DNA of 40,670 nt from a virus. The notes below the pieces were generated by a model. That model did no database searches and was not told the origin of the DNA. It saw only the letters and a list, made by a program, of their open reading frames with translations. Below, in pieces: positions 18,498 through 26,234 of the stretch (its first letter is position 1; every line of letters begins with the position of its first letter). The position numbers and the translations under genes are program-made. The DNA lies in IMG/VR virus record IMGVR_UViG_3300028573_000030, positions 1 to 40,670 of that record. One strand, written 5' to 3'.

Positions 18498-18632
18498 ATG
18501 AAATGCCCATGCCATGATTTGATCTTACCAAGATGGGATCTTTATATCTGTCCTTATTGTAAACGCAAATTAGCGTGGATAGATATTCCTCTTTATAAAC
18601 ACAATAATGTAGTGGAGCGATTGAATGAATAA
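18498..18632 (+). CDS. 44-residue zinc ribbon
   Basis: The ORF reads MKCPCHDLILPRWDLYICPY and has C-x-C-H and C-x2-C ligand pairs. Its last codons (GGAGCGATTGAATGA) provide the next ribosome site and overlap the next start by 8 bases. Small zinc protein, function unknown. Confidence 0.6.
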   Translation: MKCPCHDLILPRWDLYICPYCKRKLAWIDIPLYKHNNVVERLNE

Positions 18633-19038
18633 AGATATTACCTATGAAGATGTAATTGCAGTTTGTAATAAATTAAAAAAAGAGGGTAAAAGCATCTCTG
18701 CAGTTGATGTTAGACAAGTTTTGCAATCTGGTTCATATACTACAATTGCTAAGCACATTAATAATTGGCGAGCAAAAGTAACATTAAAATATGATGTATG
18801 CTCCAAATGCCAGGGTAAAGGCAAAATTAAATCGCGCGGCTATGATTTAGTAAATTCAAAAGATATTAGGAAAATGAATGCTATTATGAAAAAGTATGAT
18901 TTAAAGAAATATCAAATTTCTAAGATTTTAGGAATATCTACAGGTGCAGTTGTTGGATGGTTTAGAGTTGGCACTAATGTACAAGGTAAAATTAAACCTG
19001 TTTATTTTGAATTATTAGCATTGAAAGGATATAAATAA
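18625..19038 (+). CDS. KfrA-like DNA-binding protein with central knuckle and C-terminal HTH
   Basis: The 137-residue protein starts with a KfrA N-terminal-type domain (ITYEDVIAVCNKLKKEGKSI, then VDVRQVLQSGSYTTIAKHIN; about 5-50). It has CSKCQGKGK (59-67) and a C-terminal helix-turn-helix (LKKYQISKILGISTGAVVGW; about 93-112). KfrA-type domains bind DNA in plasmid and phage regulators. Two different DNA-binding modules in one short protein is unusual. Only one CxxC pair is present, so a second half-site or a dimer is needed to bind zinc. Confidence 0.65.
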   Translation: MNKDITYEDVIAVCNKLKKEGKSISAVDVRQVLQSGSYTTIAKHINNWRAKVTLKYDVCSKCQGKGKIKSRGYDLVNSKDIRKMNAIMKKYDLKKYQISKILGISTGAVVGWFRVGTNVQGKIKPVYFELLALKGYK

Positions 19039-19202
19039 TGAAATTCGAATGGGAAGAAATTGATCGAAAAAGTTATGGTTATACTGAAAGGGCAAAGGTT
19101 TTTGGTGGTTGGCTCATAAGAGTAGTAGATATTGGAGATGTTTGTTATTTTGGCATGACATTTGTTCCTGACCATAACCATGAATGGGTGATTAATGCCT
19201 GA
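19038..19202 (+). CDS. Hypothetical 54-residue protein
   Basis: The ORF starts in a TAATG overlap and reads MKFEWEEIDRKSYGYTERAK, then a beta-like VFGGWLIRVVDIGDVCYFGM and a His-containing end (PDHNHEWVINA). It resembles small phage proteins of the 'W.....GGWLVR' type. It overlaps the phosphoesterase by 8 bases. Confidence 0.6.
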   Translation: MKFEWEEIDRKSYGYTERAKVFGGWLIRVVDIGDVCYFGMTFVPDHNHEWVINA

Positions 19203-19734
19203 AACCTGGTTTACTAGCGATACCCATTTCGGTCATGCTAACATTCTGAAATACGAGCAAGAAGCTCGACCTTTTACTTCATTGGAAGAAATGCATGAAT
19301 GCCTTATTGAACGGTGGAACATGGTGGTGGCTGACGCTGATACTGTTTATCACGTTGGTGATTTTTGTTTTGGCAAGCACAATATATCAATTGCTTCACG
19401 GCTTCGCGGTAAGAAGAAGCTTATACTGGGGAACCATGATACTTACCCTACTGCTAATTATCTTAACTTTTTTGATAAGCTGTATGGTGTGCTTTTCTGG
19501 CGACGATGCATCATCAGCCATGTGCCTTGTCATCCCAATGGAATCGGACAGCGTTGGATGATGAATATTCATGGGCATTTGCATTCTAAATTAGTCCAAG
19601 AAGCGGTATTTAATCAAGGTAAAATCATTTCTTATATTGACGACCCCAACTACTTCAATGTATCAGTCGAACAACATAATTTGACGCCAGTCAATGCGGA
19701 TGTGATTATGGAGAGAGTTAAAGCGTTAGATTAA
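19195..19734 (+). CDS. Calcineurin-like metallophosphoesterase
   Basis: The 179-residue enzyme has the complete metal-binding set: D-T-H (9-11), G-D (55-56), G-N-H-D (79-82), a His in CIISHVP (about 109) and H-G-H-L-H (126-130). It is a compact phage-type member and its substrate could be a phosphoester in RNA, DNA or a nucleotide. Position directly before terminase is common in phages. It may remove 2',3'-cyclic or end phosphates; this is inference. Confidence 0.9.
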   Translation: MPETWFTSDTHFGHANILKYEQEARPFTSLEEMHECLIERWNMVVADADTVYHVGDFCFGKHNISIASRLRGKKKLILGNHDTYPTANYLNFFDKLYGVLFWRRCIISHVPCHPNGIGQRWMMNIHGHLHSKLVQEAVFNQGKIISYIDDPNYFNVSVEQHNLTPVNADVIMERVKALD

Positions 19735-19748
19735 CATAGGATTTTCTC

Positions 19749-21308
19749 ATGGATGAGAGAGAGCGAGCAATACGCATTAGATTGCGTGATGATTTTATTC
19801 ACTATTCGACAAGATGTTTAAAGATCAGAGACAAAGACGGTAATATCGTACCGTTTACCTTAAATAAAGCCCAATTACATCTTCATAAAATGGTTGAACA
19901 GCAACGTGCTGCAACCGGCCGTGTGCGCGTCATTATTGTTAAAGGTCGTCAACAAGGCATGTCCACTTACACTGGTGGGCGATTTTATCATCAAGTAACG
20001 CAATCCAAAGGTAAGCGCGTATTTATTTTAACGCACGAAGATCAGGCTACGAATAACTTATTCGACATGGTTAAGCGTTATCATGAACACTGCCCAGATA
20101 TCATGAAGCCGACCACGCGTGCATCCAATGCAAAAGAATTAATTTTCTCGAAATTAGATTCTGGTTATATGCTTGGTACGGCTGGCAATAAATCTGTTGG
20201 ACGATCTGCAACGATTCAGTTGTTCCATGGTTCCGAAGTTGCCTACTGGCCTAATGCTGAGGAACATGCCAAGGGTATTTTGCAATCTGTTCCGCGTGAT
20301 CGATCGGAGATATTCCTAGAATCAACAGCCGATGGTATTGGTAATTACTTTCATGAACAATGGCAATTAGCTGAAGAAGGTATTTCGCAATTCATGCCAA
20401 TATTTATTCCGTGGTATTGGAATGATGAATATAAAGCGCCATTGGCTGAAGGATTTACTTTAACTGATGAAGAGATAGAGTTAAAACGCATATATAGTCT
20501 AAACGACAATCAAATCATGTGGCGACGTGAAAAGATTGTGGAAAATAGTCATAAGGGTTTACCTGGTTTGCGCGCTTTTATGTCGCAGTATCCTTGTACG
20601 CCGACTGAAGCATTTCAAACGACTGGCGAAGATTCATTTATCACACCTAGTGAAGTAATGGCCGCACGTAAATGCAATGCTGAACCGGTTGGCGCATTAA
20701 TCGTAGGTGTTGATCCTGCGCGCTTTGGTGATGATCGCACATCGATAATTAGGCGCAAAGGTCGTGTTGCTTATGGATTAAATAGCTTTCACAAGAAAGA
20801 TACTATGTCGATTGCTGGCATGGTGCATCGCATTATTAATGATGAATCGCCTACTCGTGTATGTATTGACATTGGCGGACTTGGTGCCGGTGTTTATGAT
20901 CGCTTGAAAGAATTGGGTCATGCTGATGTGATTGTCGCGGTCAATAGTGCTGAAACTGCGTTGAATGAAGACCGCTATTGCAATAAGCGCTCTGAGATGT
21001 GGGGATTGATGCGGCAATGGTTATTAGAGCAACCGGCACAAATTCCTGATATGGATACCTTGCATGCTGATTTGTGTGGACTCAGGTATGAACACGATTC
21101 CAAAGATCGATTGAAGATGGAAAAAAAGAGCGATGCCAAAAAGCGCGGGATTAGATCACCAGATGAAGCTGATGCATTAGCATTAACATTTGCATTGCCA
21201 GAAAAAGCCTTGACTGATTCCAGTAAGAAGAAATATGATGCGATGGCAAAATCTATGTTAAGCAGTTCTAACCAAATCGACCGACTGAAGAAATCAGCAT
21301 ATAAATAG
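19749..21308 (+). CDS. Terminase large subunit
   Basis: The 519-residue protein contains the ATPase and nuclease of the packaging motor. A Walker A-like VKGRQQGMST is at 64-73. The Walker B strand SEIFLESTADG (186-196) has Glu191 as catalytic base. The nuclease motifs are VGVDPARFGDDRT (Asp322), VCIDIGGLGAG (Asp374) and SPDEADALAL (Asp472-Asp475). It drives DNA into the head using ATP and cuts concatemers; with circular ends this fits headful packaging. Its small subunit lies 5.8 kb upstream, an unusual distance. Confidence 0.95.
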   Translation: MDERERAIRIRLRDDFIHYSTRCLKIRDKDGNIVPFTLNKAQLHLHKMVEQQRAATGRVRVIIVKGRQQGMSTYTGGRFYHQVTQSKGKRVFILTHEDQATNNLFDMVKRYHEHCPDIMKPTTRASNAKELIFSKLDSGYMLGTAGNKSVGRSATIQLFHGSEVAYWPNAEEHAKGILQSVPRDRSEIFLESTADGIGNYFHEQWQLAEEGISQFMPIFIPWYWNDEYKAPLAEGFTLTDEEIELKRIYSLNDNQIMWRREKIVENSHKGLPGLRAFMSQYPCTPTEAFQTTGEDSFITPSEVMAARKCNAEPVGALIVGVDPARFGDDRTSIIRRKGRVAYGLNSFHKKDTMSIAGMVHRIINDESPTRVCIDIGGLGAGVYDRLKELGHADVIVAVNSAETALNEDRYCNKRSEMWGLMRQWLLEQPAQIPDMDTLHADLCGLRYEHDSKDRLKMEKKSDAKKRGIRSPDEADALALTFALPEKALTDSSKKKYDAMAKSMLSSSNQIDRLKKSAYK

Positions 21309-21317
21309 GGAATTATC

Positions 21318-21638
21318 ATGAAAACTTTAAAATTAGCGGAAGCCTTATTGCGACGAAAAGAGTTACAAGAAAAAGTGGAAGTTTTGAAAAAATTTAAAGA
21401 TACGCAAGTCTATTATGAGATTCGTGGTCAACGTGTCAAAGTCACTGATGGTATTGAAGAGATTAATGCAAACTATCCAAAGCTTGATTTATCGCAAGTC
21501 ACCGCTGAGTTTGATTGGGCTGCAAGACAATTACGATTAATTGATGCGGTCATCCAACAAGCAAACTGGACTTGTGAGGTTTCAGTTGATCCAATGGTAA
21601 TGCAAGATTTTGAAAGAAAGGTTATCATTAAAGCGTAA
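21318..21638 (+). CDS. Small coiled-coil protein (DIP1984-like)
   Basis: The 106-residue protein starts KLAEALLRRKELQEKVEVLK and ends with a second helix (AARQLRLIDAVIQQANWTCE), the two-helix plan of DIP1984-type proteins. The match is weak, so the name is tentative. It follows terminase by 9 bases, a position often held by head-associated or unknown genes. No terminator follows directly. Confidence 0.65.
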   Translation: MKTLKLAEALLRRKELQEKVEVLKKFKDTQVYYEIRGQRVKVTDGIEEINANYPKLDLSQVTAEFDWAARQLRLIDAVIQQANWTCEVSVDPMVMQDFERKVIIKA

Positions 21639-21753
21639 CAAAATTAGCTTGGGGCGAATGGAAAGGCCGCTAGGAGCCTTAATCCTTAGTGAATTGCAAT
21701 TCACGTAGCCGTGGTTGGAAACGTTATCAGCCAAACTTCTTTGGGAAGTTAAT
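21639..21753 (+). other. Structured intergenic region before tRNA-Ile
   Basis: No ORF is credible here. It contains AAGGC/GCCTT (21663-21667/21676-21680), a perfect 16-bp palindrome GTGAATTGCAATTCAC (21689-21704), GGTTGG/TCAGCC (21713-21718/21727-21732, with wobbles) and AACTTC/GAAGTT (21734-21739/21745-21750). Four consecutive hairpins just upstream of a tRNA echo the cluster at 5.3-5.9 kb. Together with the tRNA and repeats this 364-bp gap (21639-22002) is the longest gene-free stretch. Confidence 0.55.
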
Positions 21754-21827
21754 AAATGATTAGCTCAGCTGGTTAGAGTACATGCTTGATAAGCGTGAGG
21801 TCATCGGTTCGATTCCGATATCACTAG
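21754..21827 (+). tRNA. tRNA-Ile (anticodon GAT) with imperfect acceptor stem
   Basis: D arm GCTC-AGCTGGTTA-GAGT, anticodon stem CATGC/GCGTG with loop TTGATAA (anticodon GAT), variable AGGTC and T arm ATCGG-TTCGATT-CCGAT are all normal. The acceptor 5' strand AAATGAT (21754-21760) pairs with ATCACTA (21820-21826) at only 5 of 7 positions (A-A and A-C mismatches). Discriminator G; no encoded CCA. Either a working tRNA tolerating mismatches, or one that is decaying. Confidence 0.8.
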
Positions 21828-21841
21828 TGTTAATGCTAACT

Positions 21842-21917
21842 CCGATTATGCGAACATTGAATTGCTAATTTCCGATTGACTGACTATGAGAACATGAGTA
21901 GCCCGATTATGAGAACT
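21842..21917. repeat. Three degenerate direct repeats before the portal promoter region
   Basis: CCGATTATGCGAACAT (21842-21857), a split copy TCCGATT plus CTATGAGAACAT (21871-21877, 21884-21895) and CCGATTATGAGAACT (21903-21917) share CCGATTATGnGAAC. Spacing is about 30 bp. They lie 50-125 bp upstream of a TATAAT box and may be regulator-binding sites. Confidence 0.6.
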
Positions 21918-21966
21918 ACGATTAACCAATCCATTGACCAAGCTATTATTATGAATATTTTGACTA

Positions 21967-21995
21967 TATAATGTCCTTGAACTTGTTGACAAGGA
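21967..21995 (+). promoter_or_regulatory. -10 box and hairpin over the portal ribosome site
   Basis: TATAAT (21967-21972) lacks a good -35. Right after it TCCTTG (21974-21979) pairs with CAAGGA (21990-21995). The right arm contains AAGGA, the Shine-Dalgarno of the portal gene, so the site would be masked when folded. This could reduce early translation of the portal. Confidence 0.5.
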
Positions 21996-22002
21996 TAGTC
22001 AC

Positions 22003-24114
22003 ATGGAAGTGGCGAAGTATAACCCCGATAAACTCGAACGGATTAAAACAACCGTTCGACGCGCACATGATTATTTCAAACCTAATTACGACCGTTATAA
22101 TGAATTTAGACGGTTTGTTTTCGAATCATCTTTAAGAGAAGAAGAAATCACTTTATTGATTACGTTGAGCAAACCTCAACTAGAATTTAATATTCTGGAA
22201 GCTTATATATCACGATTACTTGGTGAATTTAGCAAACAAGAACCAGATATCGAAGTTAATGCTGATGACCAAAACACCGCAGATCCTGCAACTATTAAAG
22301 TTTTAGAGCAACATTTAAGACATACCTTAACAGATTCTGCTAATTATCATACGCGATATGAAGTTTACAAAGATTTGTTATCTGGTGGTTTTAGCACATT
22401 AAAAGTTAAAACTGATTATGCAAATTCAATGAGTATGGATCAAATTATTACGATCGAACGCTGCTTTGATCCGACATTATGTGGATTTGATCAGCTTGCA
22501 AGATATTCACATAAAGGTGATGGACGATTTTGTTTTGAATTATTTCCCATGTCTAAAGAAGATTTTGAAGATGAATATCCTGATGTATCACTTGAAGAGA
22601 TGAATTTCAGACGTGATTTTGCTGGATTTAATTGGTCATACTTAAATGACACAACGGAAATATTAGTTGTTGCAGATTTCTATGAAAAGAAATCGAAAGA
22701 CGAGCAAATCATGAAGTTGAGTGATGGTAAAGTTGTTACTAAAAAGCAATATGCCAAAATGGAAAAAGAGTGGAACGATTTCGCGCAGATGCCAAGACCA
22801 ATCGGCAAGATGCGTACCACAAAAATTGAAACTATTCATCGCACTAGGTTAATTGAAAATAAAATACTTGAAGAAGTTGAAACGGACTTTTCATATTTAC
22901 CTTTAATATTTGTTGATGGTAATTCTGTTTTAATTAAAACGCCAAAAAATGGTAATGTTCGACAGGTAACAAGACCTTATGTTTATCATGCAAAAGGCGC
23001 TCAACGATTAAAAAATTATGCTGGTATTGCATTAGCTAATGAAATTGAAAATACAGTACAGCATAAGTTTATGATTAAGAAAGAAGCATTGCCAAAAGAA
23101 GAAGAATGGCTGGCGGCTATTAAAGATGTTCAGAAACCTTCTAACATTATTGTTAATGCATTTTATGAAGAAAATCCAGATCAACCAATTCCTGATCCGA
23201 TTAGAGAAGTTGTCAAGATTCCAGCGCCACCTGAAATTGCACAAGCTTTTACTGGTTCTGATGCATTGATTCAAAATATTTTAGGATCGTATGATGCATC
23301 ATTAGGCATAAACAACAATCAGTTATCAGGGGTAGCATTAGTAGAAGCAGCATCACAATCAAATGCGGCTGCTATGCCATATATTGTGGGTTACTTACAA
23401 GGATATCAACGTGGCGCTCAAATCTATACGGATTTATTGCCGAAATATTATACCACACCTCGTACACTTCCTATTATGGATAATGACGGACAAAAGTCAT
23501 ATGTTAAAATTCATGGTGAAGATGGCATTAATATGTTTTATGACGCAAATGTCTTGAATGTTGTTGTTAAAGCTGGTGCTTCATTCCAGGTACAGAAATC
23601 TCGCACAATCATGATGGTAAAAGAGATGATGGGAATGTCGGAGCTTTTCGCACAATTTATTGCAGAGAAAGGTCTAAACTTTGTATTGGATAACATGGAA
23701 GGTAAAGGCATCGAGCAATTAAAACAAATGGTAGATTCATGGTTGCAAGAGTTGCAGCAACAGAAACAAGCAGCACAACAAGCGCAACAGCAAGAAGCGC
23801 AAAACAATCCTGCAATGATTAAAGCACAAATTGACATGCAGAAGTTGCAACAACAATCAGTTAAAGATCAAATGCAATTTAAAGTTGATATGATGAAACT
23901 TCAACAAGAAGAACGTAAAGTATTAGCGGATGTTAGAATATCGCATGATGAGAATGCGGTTGAACTTGTTAAAGCGCAAACGGAACGCTTTGCTAAACAA
24001 GTTGATCTTGAAATTAAAAAGCATGACATGCACCATAATCATCGAATGGATATTCATAATGCTAAACAGGCTATGAAAGAATCTGCAAGAGAAGGAGCGC
24101 GTAATGGAGCGTAA
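22003..24114 (+). CDS. Portal protein (P22 gp1-like)
   Basis: At 703 residues it is close to P22 portal (725). The N-terminal third contains NEFRRFVFESSL and PQLEFNILEAYISRLLGEFS, as in this family. The central KFMIKKEALPKEEEWLAAIK and GIALANEIENTVQ segments belong to the wing. The C-terminus (about 580-703) is a Gln-rich long helix (ELQQQKQAAQQAQQQEAQ) ending in a basic tail, the barrel region of P22. It forms the 12-subunit ring for DNA passage and terminase docking. Start has AAGGA at 8 bases, possibly masked by a hairpin. Confidence 0.93.
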   Translation: MEVAKYNPDKLERIKTTVRRAHDYFKPNYDRYNEFRRFVFESSLREEEITLLITLSKPQLEFNILEAYISRLLGEFSKQEPDIEVNADDQNTADPATIKVLEQHLRHTLTDSANYHTRYEVYKDLLSGGFSTLKVKTDYANSMSMDQIITIERCFDPTLCGFDQLARYSHKGDGRFCFELFPMSKEDFEDEYPDVSLEEMNFRRDFAGFNWSYLNDTTEILVVADFYEKKSKDEQIMKLSDGKVVTKKQYAKMEKEWNDFAQMPRPIGKMRTTKIETIHRTRLIENKILEEVETDFSYLPLIFVDGNSVLIKTPKNGNVRQVTRPYVYHAKGAQRLKNYAGIALANEIENTVQHKFMIKKEALPKEEEWLAAIKDVQKPSNIIVNAFYEENPDQPIPDPIREVVKIPAPPEIAQAFTGSDALIQNILGSYDASLGINNNQLSGVALVEAASQSNAAAMPYIVGYLQGYQRGAQIYTDLLPKYYTTPRTLPIMDNDGQKSYVKIHGEDGINMFYDANVLNVVVKAGASFQVQKSRTIMMVKEMMGMSELFAQFIAEKGLNFVLDNMEGKGIEQLKQMVDSWLQELQQQKQAAQQAQQQEAQNNPAMIKAQIDMQKLQQQSVKDQMQFKVDMMKLQQEERKVLADVRISHDENAVELVKAQTERFAKQVDLEIKKHDMHHNHRMDIHNAKQAMKESAREGARNGA

Positions 24115-24277
24115 AGTAACATGGAATGATTTGCGAGAAGCATCTCAACAAGAGTTAAAGCAAATCTATAAGTTATCTGATCGACAGCTCGAACGACAAG
24201 TGCGTCGTCATATGGATGGAGCGAATGCAACTGAACGTCGAAAACTTTATGAAACTGTTTATGGGAAGAGACGATAA
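24104..24277 (+). CDS. Hypothetical 57-residue basic protein
   Basis: The ORF starts inside the end of portal (GGAG upstream), reads MERKVTWNDLREASQQELKQ and is helical and basic (ERQVRRHMD). Its stop overlaps the next start (TAATG). First of three small basic genes between portal and scaffold. Function unknown. Confidence 0.6.
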   Translation: MERKVTWNDLREASQQELKQIYKLSDRQLERQVRRHMDGANATERRKLYETVYGKRR

Positions 24278-24411
24278 TGCCACTTAAAAAATCGAAATCA
24301 AAAGCAGCCTTCAAGGAAAACATTAAGGCTGAAATGAAAGCGGGTAAACCGCAAAAGCAAGCTGTTGCGATTGCCTATTCTGTTAAACGAAAAGCAGGGA
24401 GAAAGAAATGA
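24277..24411 (+). CDS. DUF6496-like small basic protein
   Basis: The 44-residue protein reads MPLKKSKSKAAFKENIKAEM and continues KAGKPQKQAVAIAYSVKR, then Lys-rich end. The N-I-x-x-E-M-K-A-G-K-P-x-K-Q-A-V-A-I-A pattern is typical of the DUF6496 phage family, seen near portal or head genes. Binding to nucleic acid is plausible from charge. Overlaps neighbours on both sides. Confidence 0.8.
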   Translation: MPLKKSKSKAAFKENIKAEMKAGKPQKQAVAIAYSVKRKAGRKK

Positions 24412-24563
24412 AACCAAATCCATATGGTAAGCGTCAAGCAAAGAACTCAAAGAAAGCAGTTAGCCGGACTGAGAAAGCAGTAAAGCCAGTTGCTAAAGAT
24501 ACGAATAAAACAAGACGTTCGCATAACATGCCGAAAGGTCGAATTAGCCAACCTAAAGGATAA
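24408..24563 (+). CDS. 51-residue Lys-rich protein
   Basis: The ORF starts in an ATGA overlap, MKPNPYGKRQAKNSKKAVSR, and is Lys/Arg-rich with a PKGRISQPKG end. It looks disordered and may bind DNA or the head interior. Likely real by overlap and composition; no family. Confidence 0.55.
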   Translation: MKPNPYGKRQAKNSKKAVSRTEKAVKPVAKDTNKTRRSHNMPKGRISQPKG

Positions 24564-24570
24564 CTTTAAT

Positions 24571-24837
24571 ATGGCTTTGAAACCGATGTTTGATCAGCAC
24601 TTTTCATCTTGGAATGAGACTGAAGAATTGGAAGCATATAATCGTGATTTTAATGAACGCATGGCAAAACGCCCAGTTGGTAATAAGACAACTTGCAAGA
24701 AATGTGATGGTAAGGGATTTGAAAAAATAACGTTTCTTAATTCATTTTCTTTAAGTCCTAATCTTTTTGCTGATTATCATGATAAATATCGATGCTTAAA
24801 TTGCAACGGAACTGGCTATGTCACTCCTACAACTTAA
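24571..24837 (+). CDS. Zinc-knuckle protein (two CxxCxGxG)
   Basis: From 24571 (AAGGA upstream) the 88-residue protein contains CKKCDGKGF and CLNCNGTGY, a DnaJ-type zinc site, in its C-terminal half. The N-terminal half is acidic and helical (SSWNETEELEAYNRDFNERM). It overlaps the next zinc-containing gene by 20 bases; the two could act together. Confidence 0.7.
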   Translation: MALKPMFDQHFSSWNETEELEAYNRDFNERMAKRPVGNKTTCKKCDGKGFEKITFLNSFSLSPNLFADYHDKYRCLNCNGTGYVTPTT

Positions 24838-25126
24838 TCCACCACTTGAACTAGAGACACCTAAAGGAAAGGGTTATGCATGGTTTTTAATTGATTATGG
24901 CGCTGAATCAGATCTTTACTGGGTGACTGCAATTAATGAAACGCATGAAGTATGGACTTTTGCAAATCATGAAGTCAGAGCTGCAAAAAATATCACATTG
25001 GGTCGAGACAAAGTTTCACGTAGAACAAATGAATGTTCTAAATGTAAAGGTGTAGGGTTGAGGAATGAAACCAGTTGGGCATGTCGATCTTGCGGCGGCA
25101 CTGGGAAATATCTTGGAATGCTGTAA
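24818..25126 (+). CDS. Conserved phage protein fused to a zinc knuckle
   Basis: The first 60 residues (LNPPLELETPKGKGYAWFLI, LYWVTAINETHEVWTF and NHEVRAAKNITLGR) match a widespread phage protein found next to head genes. After residue 70 a CSKCKGVG and CRSCGGTG knuckle is added, as in the preceding gene. The shared module suggests a common ligand. Function of the family is not known. Confidence 0.75.
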   Translation: MSLLQLNPPLELETPKGKGYAWFLIDYGAESDLYWVTAINETHEVWTFANHEVRAAKNITLGRDKVSRRTNECSKCKGVGLRNETSWACRSCGGTGKYLGML

Positions 25127-25165
25127 CTCTCGTTGTATCATAAGTCAACACTTCATGGAGGAAGT

Positions 25166-25351
25166 ATGATGAAAGAAGAAATGAAAGGAATGATTGATAA
25201 TCGGATGGTTAAAGAAGACCATCAACAAGGGATTGAACGCGTTAAGCAAAAGCCTGGCTCTATGCCTGTTGGCCAACCTGGTAAAATGGGTATGGGTGAC
25301 AAAGCAGATTGGAAACGTTCAGGTGGTTCTTTAACTCCACGTAAAGCATAA
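25166..25351 (+). CDS. Hypothetical 61-residue protein
   Basis: GGAGGAAG directly precedes the ATG at 25166 (MMKEEMKGMIDNRMVKEDHQ); an ATG at 25133 has no such site. The product is Met/Gly/Lys-rich (GSMPVGQPGKMGMGDKADWK) and probably disordered. Located before the structural proteins; could be a minor head protein. Confidence 0.65.
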   Translation: MMKEEMKGMIDNRMVKEDHQQGIERVKQKPGSMPVGQPGKMGMGDKADWKRSGGSLTPRKA

Positions 25352-25369
25352 CTTAAAAGGATTTAAGTC

Positions 25370-26221
25370 ATGGGCATTTTACAGGCTCCTCAAGTATTAC
25401 CTGGCCAAGTTGGTGTGATTGGCGCAATCAAATATATGGTCACAACAGATAGTGCAGCAACAATTCAAGTTGCTGGTTATTTAAATTCAATCGATCTCGC
25501 TGTTAATCCTATTTTAGCATCTGATATTTTGGGCGTTACTTATTCTTATAACCAAAATACTGGGCATGGAAGTTTTTCATTGTTTAGCGTAAGCATCAGC
25601 AATGGTGTAATTACATTAACGCAGATTGCAACATCAGGCGTGACACTACCAACAATTGCAAATCACATTGCAACTTATACAAATACATCTGGTACATTAA
25701 GTGAAGATCCAGCAACTGCAATCAGTGGTGGAAATATTCAAGCTGGTTTATCTGGAACCGCTGGTACAGTTGCATCATTCCCATCAACAGCATCAAAGGG
25801 TTCTTTAGTTTTAGCGGCTGTTGCAAATACTGGTAATACAAATACAACAATTTCAAATGTTGCAATGGGTCAAGCATCAGTTATTTCTATTCCTGATCCA
25901 GCAGGCGCTACAGCAGATTTTGTTCTTGCACCAAGCGCATTAGTGTCTGGTAACTTAGTTAAAGCATCTGGTACTGCAGGTTTGATTGTTGATCAAGGCG
26001 TTGCAATGAAATCAGTTGCACAAGCTGCTGTTGCAGGTGGTGCTGCTGCACAAACTGTTACAGATGCATTTTGCACAAGCGCTGCATGTGTTGTTGCAAG
26101 TTGGAATGATACAACGAATGCTGTATCAATTCAGAAAGTTGCAGCAGGTAATGGTAGTTTTGTGGTGACATCATCTGGAGATCCTGGTGCATCACACATT
26201 AATTACATCATTACTAAATAG
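25370..26221 (+). CDS. Beta-rich virion protein (possible head decoration), 283 residues
   Basis: Ala/Ser/Thr-rich beta protein with no Lys-rich parts, as in virion structural proteins. A C-terminal domain reads VTDAFCTSAACVVASWNDTT and ends GSFVVTSSGDPGASHINYII, which resembles a small sandwich domain shared by fibre and decoration proteins. It lies between portal and scaffold. Decoration or fibre role is inferred. AAAGGA precedes the start. Confidence 0.65.
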   Translation: MGILQAPQVLPGQVGVIGAIKYMVTTDSAATIQVAGYLNSIDLAVNPILASDILGVTYSYNQNTGHGSFSLFSVSISNGVITLTQIATSGVTLPTIANHIATYTNTSGTLSEDPATAISGGNIQAGLSGTAGTVASFPSTASKGSLVLAAVANTGNTNTTISNVAMGQASVISIPDPAGATADFVLAPSALVSGNLVKASGTAGLIVDQGVAMKSVAQAAVAGGAAAQTVTDAFCTSAACVVASWNDTTNAVSIQKVAAGNGSFVVTSSGDPGASHINYIITK

Positions 26222-26234
26222 TATTGACAATTGA

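Noticed and set aside
21842-21917. attP site beside tRNA-Ile
   Set aside because: No integrase gene exists in the window and the repeats do not copy tRNA sequence.
24054-24323. 89-codon leftward frame over the portal end
   Set aside because: Shadow of portal and two basic genes; no start signal.
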